From Psychrobacter sp. Cmf 22.2 (GTDB lineage: Bacteria > Pseudomonadota > Gammaproteobacteria > Pseudomonadales > Moraxellaceae), in NCBI RefSeq assembly GCF_001921745.1, contig NZ_MRYA01000001.1, forward strand, positions 496,001 to 560,000: DNA of 64,000 nt, written 5' to 3'. Both the position numbers and the translations under genes were made by a program. Below the pieces are notes generated by a model. That model saw only the letters and a program-made list of their open reading frames with translations, ran no database searches and was not told the DNA's origin. Each line of letters opens with the position of its first letter. Positions within the stretch are counted from its first letter, which is position 1. Of the stretch, positions 9,542 through 19,253 are shown one piece after another.

Positions 9542-10921
9542 TTACATAATGCCAGAAAGCAGGGACGATGGTTTGTCTGACCACTGGATACTGTTTTGCG
9601 TTTGAGTATAAATGCCGTTTTCACTGAGCCAATGCGCAAACTCAGGGGCAGGGGTCAACCCAAGCAACTGCCTAGCATAGAGGGCATCATGGAATGAGGT
9701 GGTTTGGTAATTGAGCATGACATCATCAGAGCCTGGAATACCCATAATAAAGTTGATTCCAGCGGTCGCAAGCAAGGTCAATAAGGTATCCATATCATCT
9801 TGATCAGCATCAGCATGATTGGTATAGCAAATATCACAGCCCATAGGTACGCCAAGTAGCTTGCCACAGAAGTGATCTTCTAAGCCGGCGCGAATGATTT
9901 GTTTGCCGTCAAACAGATATTCAGGGCCAATAAATCCAACGACCGTATTTACTAACAATGGATTAAATTCTCTAGCCACTGCATAAGCTCTTGCTTCCAT
10001 TGTTTGCTGATCGACATCGAAATGCGCATTGCTTGACAGCGCACTGCCTTGTCCGGTCTCAAAATACATAACATTTTGCCCGACCGTGCCACGATTTAGG
10101 CTGAGCCCCGCTTCATAGCCTTCTCTCAATAGGGCCAAATCTATACCAAAGCTGGTATTGGCTTTTTCGCTGCCAGTAATTGACTGAAAGACTAAATCAA
10201 CGGGCACTTTTTTCTCAATCAATTGAATAGCGGAGGTGATGTGAGTCAATACGCAAGATTGAGTAGGAATTTGATATTCAGATATCACATGGTCTAGCAA
10301 CTTTAGTAATTCTGATAAGTTTTGTAGATTGTCAGTGGCGGGATTGATGCCAATCACAGCATCCCCGTTGCCATACATCAAGCCATCGATAATACTGGCA
10401 GAAATGCCCAACATATCGTCGGTAGGATGATTGGGCTGCAAGCGCGTAGACAAGCAACCATCAAGACCGATAGTGTTGCGAAACTTAGTGACGACTTGGC
10501 ATTTCTTGGCGACTAGAATTAGATCTTGCACGCGCATTATTTTACTAACGGCAGCTACCATCTCTGGGGTAAAGGCATATTTTAATTGGGCTATTTCATC
10601 CCTTGTGGCGGATTCTCCTAATAACCAGTTTCTTAGATCACCAACGGTAAAGCTGGATATTTTGGCAAAGGCTTGTTTATCGTGCTGTGCCATGATTAGC
10701 CGAGTTACTTCATCGTCTTTATAGGGGATGGTAATGTCATCCAAAAAGTCGATTAATAAACAATCGGCTAAAGCCATTTGCGCTGCTACACGTTCAGTAG
10801 CATCAGAGGCTGCAACCCCAGCCAATTCATCACCTGAGCGTCGCGGTGATGCTTTGGCAAGTAACACTTTTAAACTCTCAAATTGGTAGGTTTTCTGCCC
10901 TACAGTATGTTGATAAGCCAT
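9542..10921 (-). CDS. eutB: Ethanolamine ammonia-lyase large subunit
   Basis: Catalytic heavy chain (459 residues), a TIM barrel that binds ethanolamine and adenosylcobalamin. Family stretches seen include ASPRRSGDELAGVAA near the N-terminus, IGLDGCLSTRLQPNHPTDD, the VIGINPATDN loop, and GVPMGCDICYTNH with MGIPGSDDVMLNYQTTSFHD near the C-terminus. I chose ATG 10921 rather than the upstream in-frame GTG at 10930. An AGAAGG ribosome site sits correctly before the ATG and overlaps the GTG, and the enteric protein starts at the same place. The reactivating factor EutA is not in the window. Confidence 0.94.
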   Translation of the reverse strand: MAYQHTVGQKTYQFESLKVLLAKASPRRSGDELAGVAASDATERVAAQMALADCLLIDFLDDITIPYKDDEVTRLIMAQHDKQAFAKISSFTVGDLRNWLLGESATRDEIAQLKYAFTPEMVAAVSKIMRVQDLILVAKKCQVVTKFRNTIGLDGCLSTRLQPNHPTDDMLGISASIIDGLMYGNGDAVIGINPATDNLQNLSELLKLLDHVISEYQIPTQSCVLTHITSAIQLIEKKVPVDLVFQSITGSEKANTSFGIDLALLREGYEAGLSLNRGTVGQNVMYFETGQGSALSSNAHFDVDQQTMEARAYAVAREFNPLLVNTVVGFIGPEYLFDGKQIIRAGLEDHFCGKLLGVPMGCDICYTNHADADQDDMDTLLTLLATAGINFIMGIPGSDDVMLNYQTTSFHDALYARQLLGLTPAPEFAHWLSENGIYTQTQNSIQWSDKPSSLLSGIM

Positions 10922-10981
10922 TTTGTTCACCTTCTATCTATCAATTTTATAGGCTATAAAATATAAGCTCTATAAACATTA

Positions 10982-12424
10982 TTAACTTAAATCATCTGAC
11001 GCGGCTTGAATCTCTGCGAACTCTTCTTCTGGCGTGCCACTCACTAAGTGATGACGGCTAAATATGACGAAGTAGAGAATAAATACGACATAAATCCCTG
11101 CTGCCATAAACCAAACTTTGGGATCTACCATCAGTCCTGCGATTACGGCAAAAAAAGCGAGTACAAGTGCTATACCTGACGTCATGATGCCGCCCGGTGT
11201 CTTATAAGGGCGCGGCAGGTCAGGACGAGATAAACGCAGCTTAATGTGCGAGGCCATCATTAATACGTATGAGATAGTCGCACCGAATACCGCCATAAGA
11301 ATAAGAAGATCTCCTTCACCAGTAAGTGATAACAGAAAACCTATAATGCCAGGGACAATTAGAGCCAAATAAGGCGCTTTATTGCTATTAGTTAGTGAGA
11401 GCTTCTTAGGTAAATAACCCGCACGCGATAAAGCAAAAATCTGCCGAGAGTAGGCATAAATGATGGAGAAGAAGCTGGCGATCAGACCTGCGAGACCAAC
11501 AAAGTTTACAAAACTTGCCAACCACGTATTTTCACCATATACGGCGATTAGGGCATCAACCAAAGGCGCCCCTGAATCTTTTAAGGTATCTGCACCCGCA
11601 GCACCTGGTCCTAAGAATAAAATAAGCAACGCGAATGACGCTAAAATTAACATGGCACCGATTAATCCACGCGGCAATGATTTAGCAGGATCCTTAGCTT
11701 CTTCAGCCGCTAGAGGCACACCCTCAACCGCTAAAAAGAACCAAATCGCATAAGGAACGGCAGCCCAAATCCCGATATAACCAAAGGGTAAAAACGGACT
11801 TGCTCCTGCTTGTGTACCGACGGCAATATCAAATAGATTCTTACTATCAAAATGTGGAAACATCGATACGATAAATACGACGAGGGCAATACAGGCAACA
11901 GCGGTAATGCCAAACATAATCTTTAATGCTTCGCCTGCGCCCTTTAAGTGAATAGCTATAAAGACGATATAACATGCCAAATATACGATCCAGCCTCCGA
12001 TACCGAACAACGACTCGCAATATGAGCCGATGAACACTGCGATAGCCGCTGGTGCGATGGCATATTCAATCAAAATCGCAGTACCAGTTAAATATCCTCC
12101 CAAAGGCCCAAAAGCGGTACGGGCGAAACTATATCCACCGCCTGCTGTAGGCAACATGGTGGACATCTCTGACATCGATAAACACATGCATAGATACATG
12201 AGAGCCACGGCTATTAAGGCCACAAACATCCCGCCCCAACCACCTTGTGCTAGGCCAAAGTTCCAACCAGCAAAGTCTCCTGAGATGACATAGGCGACGC
12301 CAAGACCTATCAATAAAACCCAACCAACCGCACCTTCTTTAAGTTGACGTTTGGCGAAATAATCTTTTTCAGCTTGAGTGCTGCCAGAGACCGCGCTCTT
12401 ATGATCGTTAGGCGTCCTTGTCAT
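10982..12424 (-). CDS. eat: Ethanolamine permease (APC superfamily)
   Basis: A 480-residue polytopic membrane protein with roughly 12 hydrophobic segments of the amino acid-polyamine-organocation superfamily. After a hydrophilic N-terminus comes GVAYVISGDFAGWNFGLAQGGWGG, typical of the Eat ethanolamine permease group. It directly precedes eutB (about 60 bases) and is the first gene of the transport-plus-lyase operon. Start supported by GGGGAG before the ATG. Together with eutBC this gives uptake and cleavage without any microcompartment shell genes. Confidence 0.88.
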   Translation of the reverse strand: MTRTPNDHKSAVSGSTQAEKDYFAKRQLKEGAVGWVLLIGLGVAYVISGDFAGWNFGLAQGGWGGMFVALIAVALMYLCMCLSMSEMSTMLPTAGGGYSFARTAFGPLGGYLTGTAILIEYAIAPAAIAVFIGSYCESLFGIGGWIVYLACYIVFIAIHLKGAGEALKIMFGITAVACIALVVFIVSMFPHFDSKNLFDIAVGTQAGASPFLPFGYIGIWAAVPYAIWFFLAVEGVPLAAEEAKDPAKSLPRGLIGAMLILASFALLILFLGPGAAGADTLKDSGAPLVDALIAVYGENTWLASFVNFVGLAGLIASFFSIIYAYSRQIFALSRAGYLPKKLSLTNSNKAPYLALIVPGIIGFLLSLTGEGDLLILMAVFGATISYVLMMASHIKLRLSRPDLPRPYKTPGGIMTSGIALVLAFFAVIAGLMVDPKVWFMAAGIYVVFILYFVIFSRHHLVSGTPEEEFAEIQAASDDLS

Positions 12425-12537
12425 GTTGCTCCCCTACATAAAGACTATAAGTAAACTAAGGGTACTGCTAACTCATACTGTAAATAACTTGTTATTAAAA
12501 ATTATTAACAACTGACATCTGAAAGCTGAAAATAAAA

Positions 12538-12594
12538 AGGTCGTATCCCTTCAACTCAAATTGCTAGTAACGCATGGTTGAAATGATACGACCT
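12538..12594 (-). terminator. Large two-part hairpin terminator downstream of adhP
   Basis: Outer arms AGGTCGTATC (12538-12547) and GATACGACCT (12585-12594) pair perfectly over 10 bases. An inner stem TTCAAC/GTTGAA (12550-12555 with 12577-12582) continues it, with a 21-base loop. On the minus strand the hairpin is followed by CTTTTTATTTT. It should end the adhP transcript and separate it from the permease operon. Confidence 0.7.
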
Positions 12595-12656
12595 GTTATT
12601 AATGATTAAAGACAATAACCATTAAACCAATGTCAAAATGTCACAAAGCTATAAGG

Positions 12657-13685
12657 CTACATAGCGTAGTCAATCACAATGCGACCCTCGATTTTACCTT
12701 GGCGCATACGTTCAAGAATGTCATTAATATTCTCAAGCGGCTCAGCAGCTACGGTCGCTTTCACTTTACCTTCCGCCGCCATATCTAGCGATTCTTGCAA
12801 ATCAAGCCGCGTACCAACGATTGAGCCACGAATGGTAATACCATTTAGTACCGTATCAAAGATAGAGACAGGGAAGTCGCCTGTTGGCAGACCATTACAG
12901 ACTAAAGTACCACCGCGGCGTAGCATGGTTAGTGCTTGATCAAAGGCCTTGGAGGAGACGGCTGTCACTAGCACACCATGAGCACCGCCGATCTCTTCTT
13001 GCAGATACTCACCAGGATCGGTGTTTTTGGCATTGACGGTGACTTTTGCCCCCAGTTTTTTGGCAAAATCGAGCTTTTCATCGTCAATATCGACGGCAGC
13101 AACGTTCAGTCCCATGGCAATGGCGTACTGTACCGCCATGTGACCAAGTCCACCGATACCTGAAATGACGACCCAATCACCTGGTTTGGTGTCTGTCATT
13201 TTCAGACCTTTATATACCGTCACACCTGCACATAGAACTGGTGCAATCTCAATAGAGTCGACGCTCTCAGGAATAATGCCGACATAGTCAGCATCTGCCA
13301 ATACGTATTCTGCAAAGCTACCATTCACTGAATAGCCAGAGTTCTCTTGACTTAGGCACAGGGTTTCCCAGCCACCTAGACAGTGCGTACAGTGACCACA
13401 GGCAGAGTAGAGCCAAGGCACACCGACACGGTCGCCTTCTTTAACATGCTTAACACCTTCACCCACAGCAGTGATCAGGCCGACACCTTCATGACCAGGG
13501 ATAAACGGGGGGCTTGGTTTGACTGGCCAATCGCCTTCGACAGCGTGCAGGTCGGTATGACAGACACCTGATGCCTGCATTTTTACTACAATTTGACCAG
13601 GACCTGGGGTAGGGATATCAACTTCTTCAATCTGCAGAGGTTGGTTGAACTCATGCAGAACCGCAGCTTTCATTTTATTAGCCAT
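12657..13685 (-). CDS. adhP: Zinc-dependent alcohol dehydrogenase AdhP-type
   Basis: Medium-chain NAD-dependent alcohol dehydrogenase, 342 residues. Catalytic zinc ligands lie in GVCHTDLHA and GHEGVG; the structural zinc cluster is [15 protein letters not shown]; the Rossmann motif is GIGGLG. It interconverts short alcohols such as ethanol and their aldehydes. Good Shine-Dalgarno (AGGAG). It lies downstream of the aldehyde dehydrogenase on the same strand, with 138 bases holding two hairpins. Beside the eut genes it could balance acetaldehyde and ethanol. Confidence 0.9.
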   Translation of the reverse strand: MANKMKAAVLHEFNQPLQIEEVDIPTPGPGQIVVKMQASGVCHTDLHAVEGDWPVKPSPPFIPGHEGVGLITAVGEGVKHVKEGDRVGVPWLYSACGHCTHCLGGWETLCLSQENSGYSVNGSFAEYVLADADYVGIIPESVDSIEIAPVLCAGVTVYKGLKMTDTKPGDWVVISGIGGLGHMAVQYAIAMGLNVAAVDIDDEKLDFAKKLGAKVTVNAKNTDPGEYLQEEIGGAHGVLVTAVSSKAFDQALTMLRRGGTLVCNGLPTGDFPVSIFDTVLNGITIRGSIVGTRLDLQESLDMAAEGKVKATVAAEPLENINDILERMRQGKIEGRIVIDYAM

Positions 13686-13760
13686 GTTACTTTCTCCTTA
13701 TTACTAGCAGTCACTAATGCTCGACTTAGTCTTTTAAACTGCCAATTATTTTACATGTAG

Positions 13761-13808
13761 ATGCTTAGTAAGCATCGAGTTTGCACCTTACGCTTCCTTG
13801 TAAGGTGC
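13761..13808. repeat. Two hairpins between aldehyde dehydrogenase and adhP
   Basis: ATGCTT-AGT-AAGCAT (13761-13775) is followed by GCACCTTAC-8-GTAAGGTGC (13783-13808), a 9-bp perfect stem. No T-run follows on the minus strand. They may be mRNA processing or partial-termination elements that set the ratio of the two enzymes. Confidence 0.5.
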
Positions 13809-13823
13809 TTTAGCAAATAGTGT

Positions 13824-15350
13824 TTAAAAGAACCCCATCGCTTTTGGACTATACGATACCAGCATGTTTTTGGTTTGCTGATAATGATCAAGCATCATTA
13901 GATGGTTTTCGCGGCCGATACCCGATTGCTTGTAGCCACCAAATGCAGAATGCGAAGGATAGATGTGGTAGCAGTTGGTCCACACGCGACCTGCTTGGAT
14001 GCCACGTCCGAAGCGATAGGCTTTGTGTACACTGCGTGTCCAGACTCCAGCACCAAGACCATATAAGGTATCATTGGCAATGCTCATGGCCTCTTCGTCG
14101 TCTTTAAATTTCGTGACGGCAAGTACTGGTCCAAAGATTTCTTCTTGGAACACGCGCATATCATTGGTGCCTTCAAAGATGGTCGGTTTCACATAATAAC
14201 CGTCGCCAAGCTCGCCATCGTGTTTGGCTTGCTCGCCGCCAACCAAGACTTTTGCGCCTTCTTTTTTACCGATATCCAGATAAGATAAGATTTTTTCTAA
14301 CTGGTCTGAGCTGGCTTGTGCACCAATCATGGTGTCAGTGTCTAGTGGATTGCCCATTTTGATGGCTTCAACACGCTCGACACAGCGTTTGATAAATTCA
14401 TCATAAATACTCTCATGTACCAGCGCACGCGACGGACAGGTACAAACCTCACCTTGGTTTAAGGCAAACATGACCAAACCTTCAACGGCTTTATCCAAGA
14501 AATCATCGTCTTCGTCCATGACATCAGCAAAGAAGATATTTGGACTCTTACCACCCAGCTCTAGGGTAACTGGAATGATGTTTTCACTAGCATACTGCAT
14601 AATGAGACGACCAGTAGTCGTCTCACCAGTAAAGGCAACTTTATTGATACGTGGATTGGAGGCAAGCGGCTTACCAGCTTCAACTCCGAAACCGTTGACC
14701 ACGTTGAGGACACCTTTTGGTAAGATATCAGCAATCCCGATCGTCTCTAGCATAAATAGGATAGAGGCAGGCGTTTGCTCTGCAGGCTTGAGTACTATAC
14801 AGTTACCAGCAGCAAGCGCAGGGGCTAGCTTCCATACTGCCATGAGGATCGGAAAGTTCCATGGGATAATTTGGCCGACGACACCAAGTGGCTCATGGAA
14901 GTGATAAGCAACCGTGTCATCATCAATTTGACTGATGCCGCCTTCTTGTGCACGAATGGCACTGGCAAAATAGCGAAAGTGATCGACAGCCAGTGGAATG
15001 TCTGCTGCTAGGGTTTCACGTACAGGCTTGCCGTTTTCATACGTTTCGGCAATGGCGATGGCTTCTAAATTGGCTTCCATCTTATCTGCAATTTTGAGCA
15101 GTAGATTGGCACGTTCAGCGACACTGGTTTTGCCCCAAGCGTCTTTGGCAGCATGAGCAGCGTCTAAGGCTTTTTCAATATCCGCTTCTTTTGAACGGGC
15201 GACTTGGCAGATGACTTTACCGTCAATGGGGCTGGTGTTGTCAAAGTATTCTCCATCGGCTGGTGCGACCCACTCACCATTGATAAAGTTGTCATATTTT
15301 TCGCGGAATTGGACGGGGCTGTTTTCTGTATTGGGATAGGCGTGTAGCAT
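13824..15350 (-). CDS. NAD-dependent acetaldehyde dehydrogenase ExaC/AldB-type
   Basis: An aldehyde dehydrogenase of 508 residues. Motifs seen are [19 protein letters not shown] near the cofactor site, the catalytic Glu in [11 protein letters not shown], and the catalytic Cys in [12 protein letters not shown]. The ending [18 protein letters not shown] is typical of the ExaC/AcoD/AldB group, which oxidises acetaldehyde to acetate. Good Shine-Dalgarno (AAGGAG). Its position beside adhP and the eut genes suggests it removes acetaldehyde made by EutBC. No activator gene is adjacent. Confidence 0.9.
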   Translation of the reverse strand: MLHAYPNTENSPVQFREKYDNFINGEWVAPADGEYFDNTSPIDGKVICQVARSKEADIEKALDAAHAAKDAWGKTSVAERANLLLKIADKMEANLEAIAIAETYENGKPVRETLAADIPLAVDHFRYFASAIRAQEGGISQIDDDTVAYHFHEPLGVVGQIIPWNFPILMAVWKLAPALAAGNCIVLKPAEQTPASILFMLETIGIADILPKGVLNVVNGFGVEAGKPLASNPRINKVAFTGETTTGRLIMQYASENIIPVTLELGGKSPNIFFADVMDEDDDFLDKAVEGLVMFALNQGEVCTCPSRALVHESIYDEFIKRCVERVEAIKMGNPLDTDTMIGAQASSDQLEKILSYLDIGKKEGAKVLVGGEQAKHDGELGDGYYVKPTIFEGTNDMRVFQEEIFGPVLAVTKFKDDEEAMSIANDTLYGLGAGVWTRSVHKAYRFGRGIQAGRVWTNCYHIYPSHSAFGGYKQSGIGRENHLMMLDHYQQTKNMLVSYSPKAMGFF

Positions 15351-15802
15351 TAACGACTCCTTGTTGTATTAATTTATAAAGCAAATAAACGTTCAAGCCT
15401 TTGATATATGATCTTTTGAGGTCATATCTATAAAGTCACTTGCACGGTTTTGCTGGATCTTCCTGATCAGGTTGTCAGTCTATCCTACTGAACTTTTATA
15501 CATAAAGATACCCCACTCTCAACTTATTTTTCTAAGGTATTGGTTTACTTAGTTTTTAAAATTTCAGTTAAAACAATTAGAATTTTAAATTCTATAAAAA
15601 TCAAAAGCCTACGATAAGTTGAGATTGGCGTATAAGGATAGTTACTTTTAGTAAAGCAAATCAGGTTGTTTCATAAATTTAGGTTATGCATAAGTATCTG
15701 CTTAAATTGGTTCGAAAACTTGGTACAGCTGTTATAATTGCTACCATTATGATGCTACGACGGTAGTTTCCTTTTTCTTATGTTATTGGTTGGTTTGGAT
15801 AT
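15351..15802. other. Divergent promoter region, aldehyde dehydrogenase / helicase
   Basis: No gene is seen in these 452 bases. It includes a perfect 10-bp palindrome CCTGATCAGG at 15462-15471, about 115 bases upstream of the aldehyde dehydrogenase start, and a rightward promoter near 15711-15738. Confidence 0.55.
15711..15738 (+). promoter_or_regulatory. Promoter of the helicase gene
   Basis: An extended -10 element TGTTATAAT (15730-15738) lies 65 bases before the ATG. The -35 candidate TTCGAA (15711-15716) is weak, which suits an extended -10 promoter. Confidence 0.5.
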
Positions 15803-17725
15803 ATGCGTCAATCTTCTGCTCTTGATATCTTAAAAACAGGTCAAAATGTGTTTTTGACTGGCTCAGCAGGTTCAGGTAAAACTTATACTCTCAACCAGTA
15901 CATCAATTACTTACGCGCGCGCCGTGTGCCAGTTGCTGTGACTGCTAGTACGGGTATCGCGGCGACACACATGAACGGCACGACTATCCATAGTTGGTCG
16001 GGTATAGGCATCAAAGACGAGTTGTCTGATCGTGATTTGACCAATTTATCGCGTAAGCAGTTTTTAGCAGACAGATTAAAAGACACGGCGGTATTGATCA
16101 TCGATGAGATTTCCATGCTGCATGCCAAGCAGCTTAACCTAGTCAACCAAGTGCTCAAGCATGTGCGAAAAAACGATGCTGCATTTGGTGGTATACAAGT
16201 GGTGGTTGCAGGGGACTTTTTTCAGTTACCACCGATTGGAAGTAAGGGTGAGAGTAACCGAGAAAAGTTTGCTTTTATGTCTGAGGCCTGGCTCGATGCT
16301 AAGTTCCATATTTGTTATTTATCCGAGCAGCATCGGCAAGTCAGTGAGGCCGCTAATGGTGGTCTCGATTTGGATGATATTCTCAATCAGATTCGCAGAC
16401 AAGAAGTCACTTTTGAGGCGATTGCGGCATTGGAAGCTACCTTTGATCAAAACGTCGATATCAATCGCACCCGTCTCTATACCCACAACCTCAACGTCAA
16501 TAAAATCAATGATAAAGAACTGGCAGCGCTTGAAGGCGAAACCATGCGGTTTGAGGCCACCGCGACAGGTGATAGCAAACTGGTTGAGACCCTCAAAAAG
16601 ACTGTGCGCACCCAAGATGAGCTGATTCTAAAAGTTGGTGCTAAGGTAATGTTTATCAAAAACAACACTGAGCTTGGTGTGTCCAACGGTACCATGGGTG
16701 AATTGATAGGTTTTGCTGCGGTAAAAATTGACGATAGTAAAGATACGAGCGATGATTTGATTGAAGATACTGCGCAAGATGCTATTGCTAAGAATACGAA
16801 AAACAAAGCCAAAAAAGATAAAGAAAGTAAGGAAAAACCAAAAGATAAAAAACCAACCATGCAAAAAATGCCTGTAGTTCGACTAAACTCAGGTCGTGAA
16901 GTCATCGCTGAGCCTGAAGAATGGATCATCGAAGACGAAACCGGCGACGTGCTGGCAAGCTACTTACAAGTGCCGCTGTGTTTGGCTTGGGCGATTACTA
17001 TTCATAAATCGCAAGGCATGACCCTTGAGGCGGCCGAGATTGATTTATCGCGCACTTTTGAGCTTGGGCAAGGTTATGTGGCATTGTCACGGCTAAAATC
17101 GCTGGCAGGTCTACAGCTGCTGGGTATGAATGATATGAGCTTACAACTTGATCCGCTAGCACGCGGTGCGGACAAGCGGTTTTTGGTGCTGTCTGAGGAA
17201 GCCGACGCCAACTATGCGATGCTTGATGAAGAAAGCATGAAGCAGGCGCATGAAAAATTCATTTTAAAGTCAGGCGGTACCTTGAGCAAGTCAGTGATTG
17301 ATGCCTATGCTAACTTACAAAAAAAACGCCGTGAGCAGCAACAAGCGCAGCAAGAGAAAAAACAAAAACTTGGCAATCAAGTCTCAGATAAGTCGCAGAG
17401 TACTTTGCTTGCGACACGGCTGCTATTAGAAGAAAGCTTATCTATCGCTGATATTGCTCAGACGCGTGAGCTTGCACAGTCAACGATTATGCGCCATATT
17501 AGTGATCTTAAACGCCAAGATCCAAGCTTGGCTTGTGTTCATCTGCGTCCTGAGGACGATGTGATGATGGCGGTAGGCAATGCTTATGTGGCGATTAAAG
17601 TGGCCAATAATCCCAATGATTTTAACGATAATGGCAGTGTAAAAATCAAGCCTATTTACGAGAGCCTTAAACAAAGTATTGATTACAATACCATTCGATT
17701 GGCCCTGATTTTTATTACACCATAG
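15803..17725 (+). CDS. PIF1-like DNA helicase with C-terminal helix-turn-helix
   Basis: A 640-residue superfamily 1B helicase. Walker A is GSAGSGKTY (residues about 20-28), Walker B is VLIIDEISML, and the late motif region IHKSQGMTLEAAEIDLS is PIF1/RecD-like. A hydrophilic Lys/Asp/Glu-rich insertion spans about residues 308-355. After the helicase core, residues about 530-575 (SLSIADIAQTRELAQSTIMRHI) read as a winged or HTH_40-type helix-turn-helix, as seen on some RecQ helicases. It probably unwinds DNA 5'-3' in repair or replication-fork processing. No operon partner is evident; the next gene starts 53 bases later. Confidence 0.85.
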   Translation: MRQSSALDILKTGQNVFLTGSAGSGKTYTLNQYINYLRARRVPVAVTASTGIAATHMNGTTIHSWSGIGIKDELSDRDLTNLSRKQFLADRLKDTAVLIIDEISMLHAKQLNLVNQVLKHVRKNDAAFGGIQVVVAGDFFQLPPIGSKGESNREKFAFMSEAWLDAKFHICYLSEQHRQVSEAANGGLDLDDILNQIRRQEVTFEAIAALEATFDQNVDINRTRLYTHNLNVNKINDKELAALEGETMRFEATATGDSKLVETLKKTVRTQDELILKVGAKVMFIKNNTELGVSNGTMGELIGFAAVKIDDSKDTSDDLIEDTAQDAIAKNTKNKAKKDKESKEKPKDKKPTMQKMPVVRLNSGREVIAEPEEWIIEDETGDVLASYLQVPLCLAWAITIHKSQGMTLEAAEIDLSRTFELGQGYVALSRLKSLAGLQLLGMNDMSLQLDPLARGADKRFLVLSEEADANYAMLDEESMKQAHEKFILKSGGTLSKSVIDAYANLQKKRREQQQAQQEKKQKLGNQVSDKSQSTLLATRLLLEESLSIADIAQTRELAQSTIMRHISDLKRQDPSLACVHLRPEDDVMMAVGNAYVAIKVANNPNDFNDNGSVKIKPIYESLKQSIDYNTIRLALIFITP

Positions 17726-17778
17726 GCTTGCTATCTTTGCTCCTACATTACCTCCTACATTTATAGCGATACTTTGTT

Positions 17779-18954
17779 ATGCCAGATTTTTCTAGTGCCA
17801 ATTATCAACTCACCTCTGATCCAGTAGCTGCTTTCCATGCTACCGGTGAGCACACTCAGCCACTAAGGATTGCTATCAACGGCTTTGGACGTATCGGGCG
17901 TAATGTTTTGCGTGCCTTGCTAGAGCGCTTTGAGGTACTTGGACGCGCCATTCATGTGGTGGCTATTAATGATTTGGCCCCAGCTGATATTTTATTACAC
18001 TTATTGAAATTCGACAGTACGCACGGCCGTTTAAGTCGTCTTGGCGTCGATGCGGATATAGTAGAGAGTGTGGATGATGAGTATGGCGAAACTCAGTTAT
18101 GTCTGACCAAAAATAAATACACTTATTGTATTCGTATGCTCTCAGAGCCTGACCCAAAGCAGCTGCCTTGGCAGACGCTTGATATCGATATAGTTTTAGA
18201 ATGTACAGGACATTTTCGCTCTTATAATCAGGCAAACTTGCATATAGAAGCAGGTGCTCAGCAGGTTATTATTGGTGCTGCGCCTTTTGATAATGTCGAT
18301 GCTTGTATCGTCATGGGCGTCAATACCGAGCTACTGACGAGTGAGCTACCGATTGTTTCCAGTGTATCTTGCACCACACAAGCCTTAGTGCCGCTGATCG
18401 ATACGCTTGACAAAGCCTTTGGCGTTAAGTCGGCAATGATGACAGAGATTCATGCTGTCACGGCTGATCAAACAGTACTCGATCAGGCACATCGTGATCC
18501 AAGACGCGCGCGAGCGTCTGGTCATAATATCATTCCTACAACATCTAGTAGTATTGCAGCGACGGAACGCGTGCTACCAGCTATGGCGGGTAAGATTAAT
18601 GGACATTCCATTCGAGTGCCCACCATCGATGTCGCAGCAATCGATGTAACGTTTGTGTTTAATGCAGCAGATATCAGCATCAACGATATACGCGAAGTAC
18701 TCAAGACCGCCAGTCATGCGCATTTATTAGATATTATGGCTTATACCGATGAGCCTTTGGTTTCAAGTGACTTTATTCATCAAACAGAATCACTTATTAT
18801 CGATGGTCAGCAGCTTATGCAAGTGGGTGAACAATACAAAGTCTTTGCTTGGTACGATAACGAGTGGGGCTATGCCAATAGGCTGCTTGATATGTGTTTG
18901 CATCTGGCTTCTAGCAAGCAGGCATTCACTAAAAAACACCGAGGAATAAAATAA
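17779..18954 (+). CDS. Epd/GAPDH-like aldose-phosphate dehydrogenase
   Basis: A 391-residue member of the glyceraldehyde-3-phosphate dehydrogenase family. NAD motif INGFGRIGRN begins near residue 33, after an N-terminal extension of about 28 residues. Catalytic Cys198 and His225 are in place. The sequence around LPWQTLDIDIVLECTG, RVPTIDVAAIDVTF and YDNEWGYANRLLDMCL looks closer to erythrose-4-phosphate dehydrogenase (Epd, vitamin B6 synthesis) than to glycolytic GapA. The usual SCTTN active-site string reads SCTTQ here. It could be Epd or a divergent GAPDH. No pgk or fba gene follows; tRNA-Ser comes next. Confidence 0.8.
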   Translation: MPDFSSANYQLTSDPVAAFHATGEHTQPLRIAINGFGRIGRNVLRALLERFEVLGRAIHVVAINDLAPADILLHLLKFDSTHGRLSRLGVDADIVESVDDEYGETQLCLTKNKYTYCIRMLSEPDPKQLPWQTLDIDIVLECTGHFRSYNQANLHIEAGAQQVIIGAAPFDNVDACIVMGVNTELLTSELPIVSSVSCTTQALVPLIDTLDKAFGVKSAMMTEIHAVTADQTVLDQAHRDPRRARASGHNIIPTTSSSIAATERVLPAMAGKINGHSIRVPTIDVAAIDVTFVFNAADISINDIREVLKTASHAHLLDIMAYTDEPLVSSDFIHQTESLIIDGQQLMQVGEQYKVFAWYDNEWGYANRLLDMCLHLASSKQAFTKKHRGIK

Positions 18955-18977
18955 TTTAATTTATTTTAGATATGTGC

Positions 18978-19005
18978 TTGCAATATGAGATGATATCTAT
19001 ATAAT
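18978..19005 (+). promoter_or_regulatory. Promoter of tRNA-Ser
   Basis: TTGCAA (18978-18983) and TATAAT (19000-19005) are separated by 16 bases and end 11 bases before the tRNA. Confidence 0.7.
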
Positions 19006-19016
19006 GATGCACCAAT

Positions 19017-19107
19017 GGAGACGTGGCAGAGCGGTTGAATGCACCGGTCTTGAAAACCGGCAAGGGTTCATAGCCCTTCGAGAGTTCGAATCTCTCCGTC
19101 TCCGCCA
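19017..19107 (+). tRNA. tRNA-Ser (anticodon UGA)
   Basis: A 91-nt class II tRNA. The acceptor stem GGAGACG pairs with CGTCTCC. The anticodon TGA is at 19051-19053, flanked by an ACCGG/CCGG-type stem. A long variable arm (GGGTTCATAGCCC) follows, then the T arm AGAGTTCGAATCTCT. The 3' CCA is encoded. Its own promoter and terminator flank it. Confidence 0.96.
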
Positions 19108-19116
19108 AATTCAAAA

Positions 19117-19150
19117 GGCCCCAATCAGTTAATGATTGGGGCCTTTTTTT
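19117..19150 (+). terminator. Terminator of tRNA-Ser
   Basis: An 11-bp stem GGCCCCAATCA/TGATTGGGGCC with a small loop is followed by seven T. A flanking AAAA makes it possibly bidirectional, also serving the convergent lipoprotein gene. Confidence 0.92.
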
Positions 19151-19253
19151 ATGGCTGTTTTTTATATAGTTATAATCTTTGTGCTTGTTTTATTTAGGAC
19201 TGACTATAGTGCTGTTGACTCCAGAAGAGTGCTTTAAAATTGGATAGAGTATC

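Noticed and set aside
15430..15460. Sigma-54 promoter for the aldehyde dehydrogenase gene
   Set aside because: The GG and GC elements at -24/-12 do not match on the minus strand.
15462..15471. CCTGATCAGG palindrome as a defined operator
   Set aside because: Ten-base palindromes are common by chance; it is recorded only as part of the intergenic region.
16161..16929. Long overlapping frames on both strands inside the helicase gene
   Set aside because: They are shadows of the helicase coding frame; they lack ribosome sites and family features.
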